This document shows, one piece after another, positions 34,393 through 43,420 of a stretch of DNA of 64,000 bases. Positions within the stretch are counted from its first letter, which is position 1. Each line of letters starts with the position of its first letter. The notes beneath the pieces were generated by a model, which saw only the letters and a list, made by a program, of their open reading frames with translations, made no database searches and was not told where the DNA came from. This DNA is from Hyphomicrobiales bacterium (GTDB lineage Bacteria > Pseudomonadota > Alphaproteobacteria > Rhizobiales > Beijerinckiaceae). The DNA lies in contig JAFBAS010000059.1 of the NCBI GenBank assembly GCA_019247605.1, positions 17,499-81,498 on the forward strand, in the 5' to 3' direction. A program made the translations under genes and the position numbers.

Positions 34393-35373
34393 TCAGGCTC
34401 CATGGATCGCGACGCGCAAACGCGGGTCGACGGCCGCGTAGAGCAGATCGACGACGAGGTTGATGATCACGAAGAGAAAGGCGATGAACAGGAGATAGGC
34501 GGCCATGATCGGGATGTCGACGTTCTGAACCGATTGCAGGAAGAGCTGTCCCATGCCGGGCCAGGAGAACACCGTTTCGGTGATGATGGAGAAGGCGACG
34601 ATCGAGCCGAGCTGGAGGCCGACGACAGTGATCACGGGGACGAGGGTGTTCTTGAGCGCGTGGCGGAAATGCACCTTCCGCTCTGAGAGGCCGCGCGCAC
34701 GCGCGAAGCGGATATAATCGGCGCGCAGCACCTCGAGCATCTCGGCGCGTACGAGGCGCATGATGAGCGTCATCTGGAAGAGCGCGAGCGTGATCGCCGG
34801 CATGATGATCGATTTGAGGCCGGATTTCGTGAGAAGCCCCGTGGTCCACCAGGAGCCGATGTGCACCACGTCCCCGCGCCCGAACGAAGGCAGCCAACCA
34901 AGCGTGACGGCAAAGAGGTAGATGAGAAGGATGCCGATGAGAAAGGTCGGCAGCGAAATTCCGACGAGCGAGAGCGCCTCGAAGAGTTTGGCGAGCGCGC
35001 TTCTTCGGTGCAAGGCGGTATAGACTCCCATAGGGATGCCGGCCACCAGCGACATGATCGAGGCGACGAAGGCGAGCTCGAGCGTCGCCGGCATGCGCGC
35101 TCCGATGAGCTCGGAGACCGGCTGCTTGAATTGGTAGGAGATGCCGAAATCGAGGCGCGCCGCGTTGGCGAGAAAGCGCAAGGCTTGCACGGGTGCGGGA
35201 TCGTTGAGCCCGAGCTGCTGGCGCAGCGCCACACGCTCGCTCTCGGGCGTCTCGATGCCGACCATTTGATTCACCGGATCGCCGATGTAGCGAAACAAGA
35301 CGAAGGCGATGAGGCCGACCGCGATCAGCACGCCGATCGAGGCGAAGAGGCGGCGGATGATGAAGGCGATCAT
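34393..35373 (-). CDS. Oligopeptide/dipeptide ABC transporter permease (OppB/DppB type)
   Basis: A 326-residue permease with six membrane segments. It starts MIAFIIRRLFASIGVLIAVG, the usual OppB N-terminus. GDPVNQMVGIETPESERVALRQQLGL is the periplasmic loop, and RADYIRFARARGLSERKVHFRHALKN is the EAA loop that docks the ATPases. It precedes OppC in the same operon. Confidence 0.92.
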   Translation of the reverse strand: MIAFIIRRLFASIGVLIAVGLIAFVLFRYIGDPVNQMVGIETPESERVALRQQLGLNDPAPVQALRFLANAARLDFGISYQFKQPVSELIGARMPATLELAFVASIMSLVAGIPMGVYTALHRRSALAKLFEALSLVGISLPTFLIGILLIYLFAVTLGWLPSFGRGDVVHIGSWWTTGLLTKSGLKSIIMPAITLALFQMTLIMRLVRAEMLEVLRADYIRFARARGLSERKVHFRHALKNTLVPVITVVGLQLGSIVAFSIITETVFSWPGMGQLFLQSVQNVDIPIMAAYLLFIAFLFVIINLVVDLLYAAVDPRLRVAIHGA

Positions 35374-35482
35374 GGAAGAAGGCCCCTTTGCCCCGCCGCG
35401 AATCCCTCCCGCCCTTCGGCCGAACTGTTTCCTCGGCCGAACCGGAAGCGCAAGACCTGCATCCCACCCACCCGCATCGGCC

Positions 35483-37129
35483 TCAATCCATCTTCACCCA
35501 GGCGAAGACATAGAAATTGTCGGGGCGCTGGATGACGTGCACCTTTTTCGACACGCCCCAGGCAAGCGCCTGCTGATGCAACGGAATGAAGCCGACATCA
35601 TCGAAAAGCGAGATCTGCCAGGCCTGCTTGAAGATGTCGTCGCGCTTCTCCTGATCGGTCTCCTGCAAGGCCGCATTGGCGAGCTCGTCCACCTTCGGGT
35701 TGCAATAGCCGCCGATGTTGTTGTGGCCGCCATTTCCTTTCTCGTCGCGACACTGAATATTATACTGAAAGACGTTGTAGCTTTCGTAGGTCGCGGGCGT
35801 CCAACCGAGAAGATAAAACGAGGTGTCGTAACCGCCGACCGCCAGGATGCGCGCGAAGAATTTCGATTTCGGCTCGGCCACGAGGTCGACCTTGACGCCG
35901 ATGCGCGCCAGCATGCCGACCACCGCCTGGCAGATCGCCTCGTCGTTGACGTAGCGGTCATTCGGGCAATCGAGCTGCACCTCGAAACCGTTTGGATAGC
36001 CGGCCTCGGCCAGCAGTTTCTTCGCGGCCCCGGGATCGAAGGGCATGCGCTTGAAGTCCTTCGCCTCCGAATAAAGCGAAGGCGCGATCATCAGCGCGGC
36101 AGGCGTGGCGAGCCCGCGCATCACCTTGGTCTTGATCGCCTCCTCTTCGATCGCCTGGTAGAAGGCCTTGCGCACGCGAACATCCTTGAACGGGTTCTTT
36201 CCCTTCACGTTCGAATGGCCGAGCTCGGGCCGCATCTGGTCAAAGCCGAGGAAGATGGTGCGAAGCTCCGGGCCAGCGAGGACTTGCGTCCCTGGATTGG
36301 CGTCGACGCGCGCCTGATCGGGAAGCGGCACCGGGTCCATCCAGTCGATCTCACCCGAAAGAAGCGCCGCGACCCGGGTCGCGTTCGAGGGGATCGGCGT
36401 GAACACCACCTCGTCGAGATTGTGCCTCGGTGTGTCCCACCAGTTGGGATTCTTTTTCCAAACGGTCTTCACGCCGGGCTCGTGGCTCACAAGGATGAAG
36501 GGGCCGGTGCCGTTGGCGTGCAAGGCCGCGTAGGGGGGCGTCGTCGCATTCATGGCGGTGGCTTCCGTCGCGCCATGCTCCTCGGACCATTTCTTCGAAA
36601 AGATGCCCCAGTTCTCCCATTGCGCGATGAGGAGCGGATCGGGATGCGTCAGGATGAAATCGACCGTGTAGTCATCGACCTTCACGACCTTCGTGTCGGG
36701 CGCCACGAGGTTCTTGATGTCGGAGCCTTGCGTGTGGAGTCGCTGCGCCGAGAAGACGACGTCGTCGGCCGTGAAATCCTCGCCGCCGTGGAATTTGACA
36801 CCCTTGCGCAGGTGGAAGCGCCAATGCAGCGGGTCGAGCGTTTCCCAGCTCGTCGCGAGGCACGGCTCGATCTTGAGGTCGGGGCCGCGGCGGATGAGCC
36901 CTTCATAAACCGCGCTCCCCATCGCGAGGCTGAACGACTCCATCAGCGCATAAGGGTCGACCGCCTTGAGCTCGCCCTGGAAGGCAAAGCGAAGCGTCTT
37001 CGCTTCGGCGACATGGACCTGAGCGGCGCCGGCGAGGAAGGTTGCGCCCACGATCGCGCAGGCAAGCTTCGACGCGAAGCCGGGCCGGCGCGTGAAGCCT
37101 GCGCCTCGCGCTATCATCTCGAGCAGCAT
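35483..37129 (-). CDS. Family 5 peptide-type ABC substrate-binding protein, copy 1
   Basis: A 548-residue periplasmic binding protein. The signal region ends VHVAEA before KTLRFAFQGELKAVDPYAL. Family 5 landmarks are SAVYEGLIRRGPDLKIEPCLA, WRFHLRKGVKFHGGEDFTADDV, and the C-terminal SLFDDVGFIPLHQQALAWGV. It delivers peptides or related compounds to the Opp-type permeases next to it. It is strikingly similar to the adjacent copy at 37302-38921. Confidence 0.92.
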   Translation of the reverse strand: MLLEMIARGAGFTRRPGFASKLACAIVGATFLAGAAQVHVAEAKTLRFAFQGELKAVDPYALMESFSLAMGSAVYEGLIRRGPDLKIEPCLATSWETLDPLHWRFHLRKGVKFHGGEDFTADDVVFSAQRLHTQGSDIKNLVAPDTKVVKVDDYTVDFILTHPDPLLIAQWENWGIFSKKWSEEHGATEATAMNATTPPYAALHANGTGPFILVSHEPGVKTVWKKNPNWWDTPRHNLDEVVFTPIPSNATRVAALLSGEIDWMDPVPLPDQARVDANPGTQVLAGPELRTIFLGFDQMRPELGHSNVKGKNPFKDVRVRKAFYQAIEEEAIKTKVMRGLATPAALMIAPSLYSEAKDFKRMPFDPGAAKKLLAEAGYPNGFEVQLDCPNDRYVNDEAICQAVVGMLARIGVKVDLVAEPKSKFFARILAVGGYDTSFYLLGWTPATYESYNVFQYNIQCRDEKGNGGHNNIGGYCNPKVDELANAALQETDQEKRDDIFKQAWQISLFDDVGFIPLHQQALAWGVSKKVHVIQRPDNFYVFAWVKMD

Positions 37130-37301
37130 ATCGGCCTCCCTGTATTCCTTCAGCGTTTCTTTTTAGCGTTTCTGCGTCGGTCCCGCTTCTCGTCACGTCG
37201 TCCCAGAGGCTCGGGAGGCAAGCTTTCTGTTCGTAAGGCCGTTGTCGGGCGACGTTGCGGATGCGCCACCCCGGTCGCGAGGTGGCGCGTGGTCTCGAGC
37301 G

Positions 37302-38921
37302 TCAGTCCATGTTCACCCAGGCAAAAATGTAATAATTGTCCGGGCGCTGCACGACATGCGTTTTCTTCGAAACGCCCCAGGCCAAGGCCTGCTGGTGCAG
37401 CGGGATGTAGGCCACGTCATCGAACAAGGAGAGCTGCCAGGCCTGCTTGAAGATGTCGTCGCGCTTCTCCTGGTCGGGCTCTTGCAGCGCTTCCTTGGCG
37501 AGCTGGTCGACCTTCGGGTTGCAATAACCTCCGACATTGTTGCCGCCGCCATTGCCCTTCTCGTCGCGGCAACCGATGATGTATTGGAACACGTTGTAGC
37601 TCTCGAGCGTCGAGGGCGTCCAACCGAGCAGGTAGAACGAGGAATCGTAACCGCCGGCAGCGGTGATCCTGGCGAAGAACTTCGACTTCGGCTCGGAGAG
37701 AAGGTCGATCTTCACGCCGATGCGCGCCAGCATGCCGACCACCGCTTGGCAGATCGCCTCGTCATTGACGTAGCGGTCGTTCGGGCAGTTCATCTGCACT
37801 TCGAAGCCCTCCGGATAGCCGGCCTCGGCAAGCAGCTTCTTCGAGGCCTCAGGATCGAAGGGAATGCGCTTGAAGTCCTTCGATTCCGAATAGAGCGACG
37901 GGGCGATCAGCAAGGCGGTGGGCGTCGCGAGCCCGCGCATCACCTTCGTCTTGATCGCCTCCTCGTCGATCGCCTGGTAGAAGGCCTTGCGCACGCGCAC
38001 GTCCTTGAAAGGGTTCTTGCCCTTCACATTCGAATGGCCGAGCTCGGGCCTGATCTGATCGAAGCCGAGGAAGATGGTGCGGATTTCAGGCCCCGCGAGA
38101 ACTTCGGTTCCCGGATTGGCATTGACGCGCGCCTGGTCGGGAAGCGGCACCGGGTCCATCCAATCGATCTCGCCCGAAAGAAGGGCGGCGACGCGCGTGG
38201 CGTTCGACGGGATCGGGGTGAAGACCACCTCGTCGATATTGTGCTTGGGTTTGTCCCACCAGTTGGGGTTCTTCTTCCAAACGGTCTTCACGCCCGGCTC
38301 ATGGCTCACGAGCATGAAGGGCCCGGTCCCGTTGGCGTGTAAAGCCGCATAAGGCGGGGTTGTCGCGTTCATGGCCGTGGCTTCGGTCGCGCCATGCTCT
38401 TCCGACCACTTTTTCGAGAAAATGCCCCACGTCTCCCACTCGTTCAGCAAGAGCGGGTTCGGCGTCTTGAGAATGAAATCGACTGTGTAATCGTCGACCT
38501 TCACGACCTTCGCATCGAGAGGCACGCGGTTCTTGATGTCGGAACCGGCCGAATGCACGCGGTCGGCCGAGAAGACCACGTCGTCGGCGGTGAAATCCTG
38601 CCCTTCGTGGAACTTCACGCCCTTGCGCAGATGGAAGCGCCAATGCAGCGGGTCGAGCGTCTCCCAGCTCGTCGCGAGGCAAGGCTCGATCTTCATGTCC
38701 TGGCCGCGCCGGATCAGCCCCTCATAGACAGAGCCGTTGACGCTCAGGCTGAAGCTCTCGTTGATCGCGTAAGGATCGGCGGCCTTCAATTCGCCTTGGA
38801 AGGCGAAGCGCAAGGTCTTGGCGTTGGCGTCCGTTGCGAGAAAGGGTCCGGTGATCATGGCGGCTGCGCCAAGCGTCGCCAGCGCGAGCATGCGAGCCTT
38901 CTTGGTCAGTTCAATTTGCAT
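37302..38921 (-). CDS. Family 5 peptide-type ABC substrate-binding protein, copy 2
   Basis: A 539-residue paralogue of the preceding binding protein, with the same blocks (KTLRFAFQGELKAADPYAI, YEGLIRRGQDMKIEPCLA, VKFHEGQDFTADDVVFS, WWDKPKHNIDEVVFTPIPSN). Most residues match copy 1 outside the signal peptide. ATG 38921 has GGAG nine bases upstream. ATG 38936 is an alternative. It is the first gene of the transporter operon, so it probably has the higher transcript level. Confidence 0.92.
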   Translation of the reverse strand: MQIELTKKARMLALATLGAAAMITGPFLATDANAKTLRFAFQGELKAADPYAINESFSLSVNGSVYEGLIRRGQDMKIEPCLATSWETLDPLHWRFHLRKGVKFHEGQDFTADDVVFSADRVHSAGSDIKNRVPLDAKVVKVDDYTVDFILKTPNPLLLNEWETWGIFSKKWSEEHGATEATAMNATTPPYAALHANGTGPFMLVSHEPGVKTVWKKNPNWWDKPKHNIDEVVFTPIPSNATRVAALLSGEIDWMDPVPLPDQARVNANPGTEVLAGPEIRTIFLGFDQIRPELGHSNVKGKNPFKDVRVRKAFYQAIDEEAIKTKVMRGLATPTALLIAPSLYSESKDFKRIPFDPEASKKLLAEAGYPEGFEVQMNCPNDRYVNDEAICQAVVGMLARIGVKIDLLSEPKSKFFARITAAGGYDSSFYLLGWTPSTLESYNVFQYIIGCRDEKGNGGGNNVGGYCNPKVDQLAKEALQEPDQEKRDDIFKQAWQLSLFDDVAYIPLHQQALAWGVSKKTHVVQRPDNYYIFAWVNMD

Positions 38922-39311
38922 CGAGCTCAACTCCATTGGGCTTCCCTGGGAGCCCTCGCCGGTTCCGAGCCGGGAGGTATTTTCAAATCCATTCCATCTA
39001 AGCCCAGCGGCCGTAATTGGTCCAGCGCCCGATCACAAGAGGCGTTTCGGCCTCCAGGTCGTCCTCGGGACTTCGGCTGACGCCCCCGATCGGGCGCAGG
39101 CATGCGGACGCCACTGTCCTCTTCTGCCCGGCTTGCTCTTGCGCTTGGCGAACGGGGAGGCGAAACTCGCGGCCCGCCGTTCGGCTTTGAAGAGGCTCGA
39201 CGAGCCTTGAACAAAGAGCCCGACGGCGTGGAATTCGCGGTTCCTTGCCGGCGGCTGAAACTCTTTCGGAAGGGACTTCGGGGTGAACTCAAGACAAAGT
39301 GTACGAAACCC
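38922..39311. other. Divergent intergenic region, no gene seen
   Basis: About 390 bases between the binding-protein operon (minus) and the M20D gene (plus). It should carry both promoters. On the minus strand TGGACC then TTAGAT after 17 bases (about 39032-39004) is a weak promoter-like pair. No hairpin with T run is seen. Confidence 0.45.
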
Positions 39312-40478
39312 ATGCCCGTCATCAACCGTGTTGCCGATTTCACCGACGAGATTGCCGCGTGGCGGCGCGACATTCATGCCCATCCCGAGCTCGGCTATGA
39401 AGAGAAGCGGACCGCTGCCATCGTCGCCGAGAAACTCAAGGCCTTCGGCTGCGACGAGATCGTCACCGGCATGGCCAAGACCGGCGTGGTGGGCGTGATC
39501 CGCGGCAAGAAGAATGCGAGCGGCAAGGTGATCGGCATGCGCGCCGACATGGATTGCCTGCCGCTCCAGGAGATCGGCGACATCGCGCATAGATCGACTG
39601 TCCCGAACCGGATGCATGCCTGCGGCCATGACGGCCACACCTCGATGCTGCTCGGCGCCGCGAAATATCTCTGCGAGACACGCAATTTCGACGGGACGGC
39701 GGTCGTCATCTTCCAGCCCGCCGAGGAAGGCGGCGCCGGCGGCGAGATGATGGTGAAGGAGGGGCTGATCGATCGCTTCGGGATCCGCGAGGTTTACGGG
39801 ATGCACAATATGCCTGGCTTGCCGACGGGCCATTTCGCGTTGCGTCCGGGACCCATGCTGGCCGCCGCCGATCGCTTCGAGATCGAGATCGAGGGCAAAG
39901 GCGCGCATGCGGCCAAGGCTTACGAAGGCATCGACACGATCGTCGTCGCGGCCCATACGATCACGGCATTGCAAAGCATCGTGTCGCGCAATGTCGATCC
40001 GCTGAAATCGGGCGTGCTTTCGGTCACCTATGTGCGCGGCGGCGATGCGTTCAACATCATCCCGCAAGCCGTGACGCTTCGCGGCACGGTGCGAACGCTC
40101 GAGCCCCAGGTGCAGGACCTCATCGAGTCCCGCCTCAAGGACGTCGCTGAGAAAACCGCCGCGATCTTCGGCGCGCGCGCCAAGGTCGATTACCGGCGCG
40201 GCTATCCGGTGACGCGCAATCACGAGACCGAAACAGGTTTTGCGGCACAAGCCGCCAAGGAGATCGCGGGCGCGGACAATGTGCAGACCGACATCGAGCC
40301 GAGCATGGGAGGAGAGGATTTCTCCTACATGCTGCTCGAGCGCCCGGGCGCGATGATCCTCCTCGGCAATGGCGACACCGCCGGGCTGCATCACCCCGCC
40401 TACGATTTCAACGACGGCGCGATCTCCGCCGGCGTCTCCTACTGGGCGCGGCTCGCCGAAAAGCGCATGCCGGCGTAG
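39312..40478 (+). CDS. M20D-family amidohydrolase
   Basis: A 388-residue amidohydrolase with GMRADMDCLPL, MHACGHDGH (101-109, ligand Cys104), FQPAEEGGAGG and the lid segment GKGAHAAKAYEG. These place it with hippurate/N-acyl amino acid hydrolases, not with DapE, although dapD follows. It probably cleaves acylated amino acids or peptides imported by the adjacent transporter. The frame is open to 39102, but ATG 39312 starts the family N-terminus. A paralogue lies at 17633-18838. Confidence 0.9.
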   Translation: MPVINRVADFTDEIAAWRRDIHAHPELGYEEKRTAAIVAEKLKAFGCDEIVTGMAKTGVVGVIRGKKNASGKVIGMRADMDCLPLQEIGDIAHRSTVPNRMHACGHDGHTSMLLGAAKYLCETRNFDGTAVVIFQPAEEGGAGGEMMVKEGLIDRFGIREVYGMHNMPGLPTGHFALRPGPMLAAADRFEIEIEGKGAHAAKAYEGIDTIVVAAHTITALQSIVSRNVDPLKSGVLSVTYVRGGDAFNIIPQAVTLRGTVRTLEPQVQDLIESRLKDVAEKTAAIFGARAKVDYRRGYPVTRNHETETGFAAQAAKEIAGADNVQTDIEPSMGGEDFSYMLLERPGAMILLGNGDTAGLHHPAYDFNDGAISAGVSYWARLAEKRMPA

Positions 40479-40649
40479 CGAGCGTGCGAGGGAGCGGGCC
40501 GCTTGTGACGGCGCCTCGTGATGTGCTTCGAGGGATCGTAGCTTGACCGGTCAAGCCCCCGAAACGGGGGCTGAAGGAGCGGCCGCGTTACCTCTTGACT
40601 TCGCTCGCCGGCTCCTCAGAAAGGCGCGGGCAAGGATCAAGAGGAAGTC

Positions 40650-41489
40650 ATGCACGCTGAGCTCGCCGCCATCATCGAGGATGCCTGGGAAAGGCGCGCC
40701 GACATCACTTCCGCGACAAAGGGCAAGGTTCGCGAGGCGGTCGAGACCGCGATCGGGCTCTTGGACGATGGCAAGGCGCGCGTCTCCGAGCCTGAGGGCG
40801 GTCGATGGGTCGTCAAGCAATGGCTCAAGAAAGCCGTGCTCCTGTCCTTTCGCCTCAACGACATGGCCATCATCCCCGGCGGTCCCGGAGGCGCGGTCTG
40901 GTGGGACAAGGTTCCGTCCAAATTCGCCGAGTGGGGTGACAATTCGTTCGCGGCGGCTGGCTTTCGCGCCGTGCCCGGCTCGATCGTGCGGCGCGGCGCC
41001 TATATCGCGCCCAACGTCGTGCTCATGCCGAGCTTCGTCAATCTTGGAGCTTATGTGGACAGCGGGACCATGGTCGACACCTGGGCAACGGTCGGTTCTT
41101 GTGCGCAGATCGGCAAGAACTGCCACTTGTCCGGCGGCGTGGGCATCGGCGGCGTGCTCGAGCCGTTGCAAGCCGGGCCCACGATCATCGAGGACGATTG
41201 CTTCATCGGGGCTCGCTCGGAGGTGGTCGAGGGTGTGGTGGTGCGCAAGGGGAGCGTGCTCGGCATGGGCGTGTTCATATCGTCCTCTACCAAGATCGTG
41301 GAGCGCGATACCGGCAAGGTTCATGTCGGCGAGGTGCCGCCCTACTCCGTGGTCGTCCCGGGGACCTTGCCCGGCAAGCCGCTCGCGAGCGGTGAAGCCG
41401 GGCCTTCGCTCGCTTGTGCCGTGATCGTCAAAAAGGTCGACGAGCGCACGCGCTCCAAGACGAGCATCAACGAGCTATTGCGCGATTGA
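40650..41489 (+). CDS. dapD: Tetrahydrodipicolinate N-succinyltransferase DapD
   Basis: A 279-residue cytoplasmic enzyme that succinylates tetrahydrodipicolinate with succinyl-CoA in the DAP/lysine pathway. It has the helical N-terminal cap ([22 protein letters not shown]), then left-handed beta-helix repeats from about residue 105 ([55 protein letters not shown]). Family landmark [12 protein letters not shown] is present. GAGG lies just upstream of ATG 40650. Confidence 0.95.
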   Translation: MHAELAAIIEDAWERRADITSATKGKVREAVETAIGLLDDGKARVSEPEGGRWVVKQWLKKAVLLSFRLNDMAIIPGGPGGAVWWDKVPSKFAEWGDNSFAAAGFRAVPGSIVRRGAYIAPNVVLMPSFVNLGAYVDSGTMVDTWATVGSCAQIGKNCHLSGGVGIGGVLEPLQAGPTIIEDDCFIGARSEVVEGVVVRKGSVLGMGVFISSSTKIVERDTGKVHVGEVPPYSVVVPGTLPGKPLASGEAGPSLACAVIVKKVDERTRSKTSINELLRD

Positions 41490-41677
41490 GGTTGGTCCGA
41501 GAACGCGGCTGTCTCGGAAGAACTTTGCCTTCCTGGCGAAATCGTGGGTCGAGGAGGCGCGGCGGATGTGCCGTAACATGCGCTTTGGTGCACAATCCGC
41601 CCAAAGAACTAGCGTGTTTACACAAGTAAAAAGGAGTGGTTCATTGGACACTCCATGAAGATGTAAGACGGTGTCCA

Positions 41678-42115
41678 ATGAAATCCGAAACGATTGGACG
41701 GCTTATTCTTGAATCTCTGTGCGGCTGCGTTCTTCTCGCGGCAGCTCCGAGTCCGGTTGGTGCCGCGGGCTCCTTCGATGGAAACTGGCAGGTGGTGGTC
41801 GAATGCGCGGCCTCCGCGGACGGCGCGAAGGGCTACCGCTGGGTTTTCCCGGCGACGGTCCGGAACGGTGAGCTCGTCGGGGTTTACAACCAACCCAACC
41901 GCGTTCCCTCGGGCCATCTCGTCGGACGCATAGGTCAGGATGGGTCCGCTCATCTCACCATGACCGGCCGAACCGGCGACCCCGCTTATACGATCAATCG
42001 CGCGCCGGGTGGATCGCCCATTCGCTACAGCGTGACGGCGCATTTCAGCGGCGACAGCGGCAGCGGCACCCGCAACGAGCAACGAAGCTGCAGCTTGGCG
42101 TTCTCGAGGTCCTGA
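41678..42115 (+). CDS. Hypothetical secreted protein
   Basis: A 145-residue protein with a signal peptide (RLILESLCGCVLLAAAPSPVGAAG) and a mature part starting SFDGNWQVVVECAAS. The single central repeat-like pattern GNWQVV, GELVGVYNQ, GHLVGRIGQDG and SVTAHFSGD suggests a small beta-barrel. I do not recognise a family. ATG 41678 is used. The frame is open to 41636. Confidence 0.6.
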   Translation: MKSETIGRLILESLCGCVLLAAAPSPVGAAGSFDGNWQVVVECAASADGAKGYRWVFPATVRNGELVGVYNQPNRVPSGHLVGRIGQDGSAHLTMTGRTGDPAYTINRAPGGSPIRYSVTAHFSGDSGSGTRNEQRSCSLAFSRS

Positions 42116-42334
42116 CGCCCGTCTCCGCGATTTCGTGTTGTGCTTCGTCGCGATAAGCGAGAAAAATCCAGGTATTTCGGTCAGCCGGCTGTTAACCACC
42201 GACCACGATCTGAAGGTGAACCGGCTTTTTTACTGTCCAGTTAACGGCTTCTCAAGGCGAGGCGACTAAGGTTGCCATACGCTAAGCTCAATATGCAGCC
42301 GGGCGCGGACAAAACAACAGTAACGGAGTCACCT

Positions 42335-42511
42335 ATGAAGCCGATTCTCTCTCGTTTCGTCAGGGACGAGTCCGGCGCGACGGCCATCGAATATGGTTTG
42401 ATCGCGGCGCTCATCTCGGTCGTCATCATCGCCACGATCACCGCCGTGGGAACCCAGCTCACCAAGACCTTCACGAGCGTCAGCACGGCTCTTTCGGGCG
42501 CCAATAACTGA
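42335..42511 (+). CDS. flp: Flp-type type IVb pilin
   Basis: A 58-residue pilin precursor. The short leader ends at Gly14 (RDESG), followed by ATAIEYGLIAALISVV, with the Glu19-Tyr20 pair that defines Flp/Fap pilins and a hydrophobic helix. The prepilin peptidase (next gene) cleaves after the Gly. The subunits polymerise into Tad pili for adhesion. CGGAG precedes the ATG. A hairpin follows the stop. Confidence 0.92.
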   Translation: MKPILSRFVRDESGATAIEYGLIAALISVVIIATITAVGTQLTKTFTSVSTALSGANN

Positions 42512-42535
42512 TCCGAAATTGCGTTTGCTTGTAAC

Positions 42536-42562
42536 GGGGCCGGCTGAGACCGGCCCCTTTGC
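42536..42562 (+). terminator. Hairpin after flp
   Basis: GGGGCCGG (42536-42543) and CCGGCCCC (42550-42557) form a perfect 8-bp stem with a six-base loop, followed by TTTGCG. The T tract is short, so it may be a partial terminator that keeps pilin mRNA high relative to the downstream cpa genes. Confidence 0.6.
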
Positions 42563-42604
42563 GTCTGGTGCCATGCTGTCGCGAGGGCGGGGAGAGCGGA
42601 TGCG

Positions 42605-43111
42605 ATGACGGCCATATTGTTCCTCGGCGTGTTTCCGGCGCTGATGGCCTTCGCGGCCGCTTATGACCTCACCACGATGACCATCCCCAACAGGCTGACG
42701 GCAGCCGTGGCGCTTGCCTTCATCGGCGCGGTCGCGCTGTGTCGGCTGCCGGTGACGGAGGTCGCCTGGCACCTGTCCGCGGGAGTGGTCGTGCTTGCGG
42801 TCACCTTCGCGATGTTCGCTGCCGGGTGGATGGGCGGTGGCGACGCCAAGCTCGCCGCCGGCGTGGCGCTCTGGCTCGGCTTCGCCGATCTCCTCGATTA
42901 TCTTCTGCTCGCTTCGATCCTGGGTGGTGTGCTCACGGTCGGACTTCTCGTGGCCAGACGCTTCCCCTTGCCCACGATGTTGGCGCGCCTGCCTTGGGTC
43001 CTGAGGCTGCACGCGCCCGAGACCGGCATCCCTTACGGCATCGCGCTCGCGCTCGCGGCGCTCGTCATCCTGCCGCATGCGCAGATCATGCTCCGTGCCT
43101 TCTCGGGCTGA
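42605..43111 (+). CDS. cpaA: Prepilin peptidase CpaA
   Basis: A 168-residue inner-membrane peptidase of the A24 family, with about five membrane segments. The catalytic aspartates are Asp21 (AAYDLTTMTIPNRL) and Asp80 (GWMGGGDAKLAAG). It lacks the N-methylation domain, as usual for TadV/CpaA, and processes the Flp pilin and pseudopilins. Confidence 0.9.
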   Translation: MTAILFLGVFPALMAFAAAYDLTTMTIPNRLTAAVALAFIGAVALCRLPVTEVAWHLSAGVVVLAVTFAMFAAGWMGGGDAKLAAGVALWLGFADLLDYLLLASILGGVLTVGLLVARRFPLPTMLARLPWVLRLHAPETGIPYGIALALAALVILPHAQIMLRAFSG

Positions 43112-43420
43112 GCCGCTTCGACACCTTACCCGATCCGCAACCGCTGCTCGACGGAAGATGCTTCATTGCGAATCAAGAAAGCATCGAAGGCGCCCAAGGC
43201 TGCGGCCCAGCACGTTTTTACAGAAACGAAGATTAATTTGGTTAATTCGCAAAATAATCGCGTGAATTCATCACGCTATATCTTGCGGTGGATCACTTTT
43301 CATCCCCGTTAATGACGTTTCGCTACTCGCGGTTAACCATGCCTTGACCATTACCTGCTCAAATCACCTGCGAGGCCGCGTCGCGTCGCCCTTTATCGTG
43401 TCATTGTTCCGGGTCCCGTC
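43112..43420. other. cpaA-cpaB intergenic region
   Basis: About 310 AT-richer bases without a gene. It contains a 17-base inverted repeat at 43260-43276 and should carry the promoter of the cpaB-tadC run. No terminator was seen. Confidence 0.5.
43260..43276. promoter_or_regulatory. Inverted repeat upstream of cpaB
   Basis: GCGTGA (43260-43265) and TCACGC (43271-43276) flank ATTCA, giving a symmetric site about 145 bases before the cpaB ATG. It could be an operator of the pilus-assembly operon. The binding protein is unknown. Confidence 0.35.

Noticed and set aside
35309..37450. A 713-codon plus-strand frame opposite the first binding protein
   Set aside because: It is out-of-phase shadow coding in GC-rich DNA, with low-complexity Arg/Glu-rich composition, no family features and a well-supported gene on the other strand.
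39312..40478. Assignment of the M20D gene as dapE because dapD follows
   Set aside because: The MHACGHDGH metal motif and other blocks belong to the hippurate-hydrolase group, and DapE-type motifs are absent.
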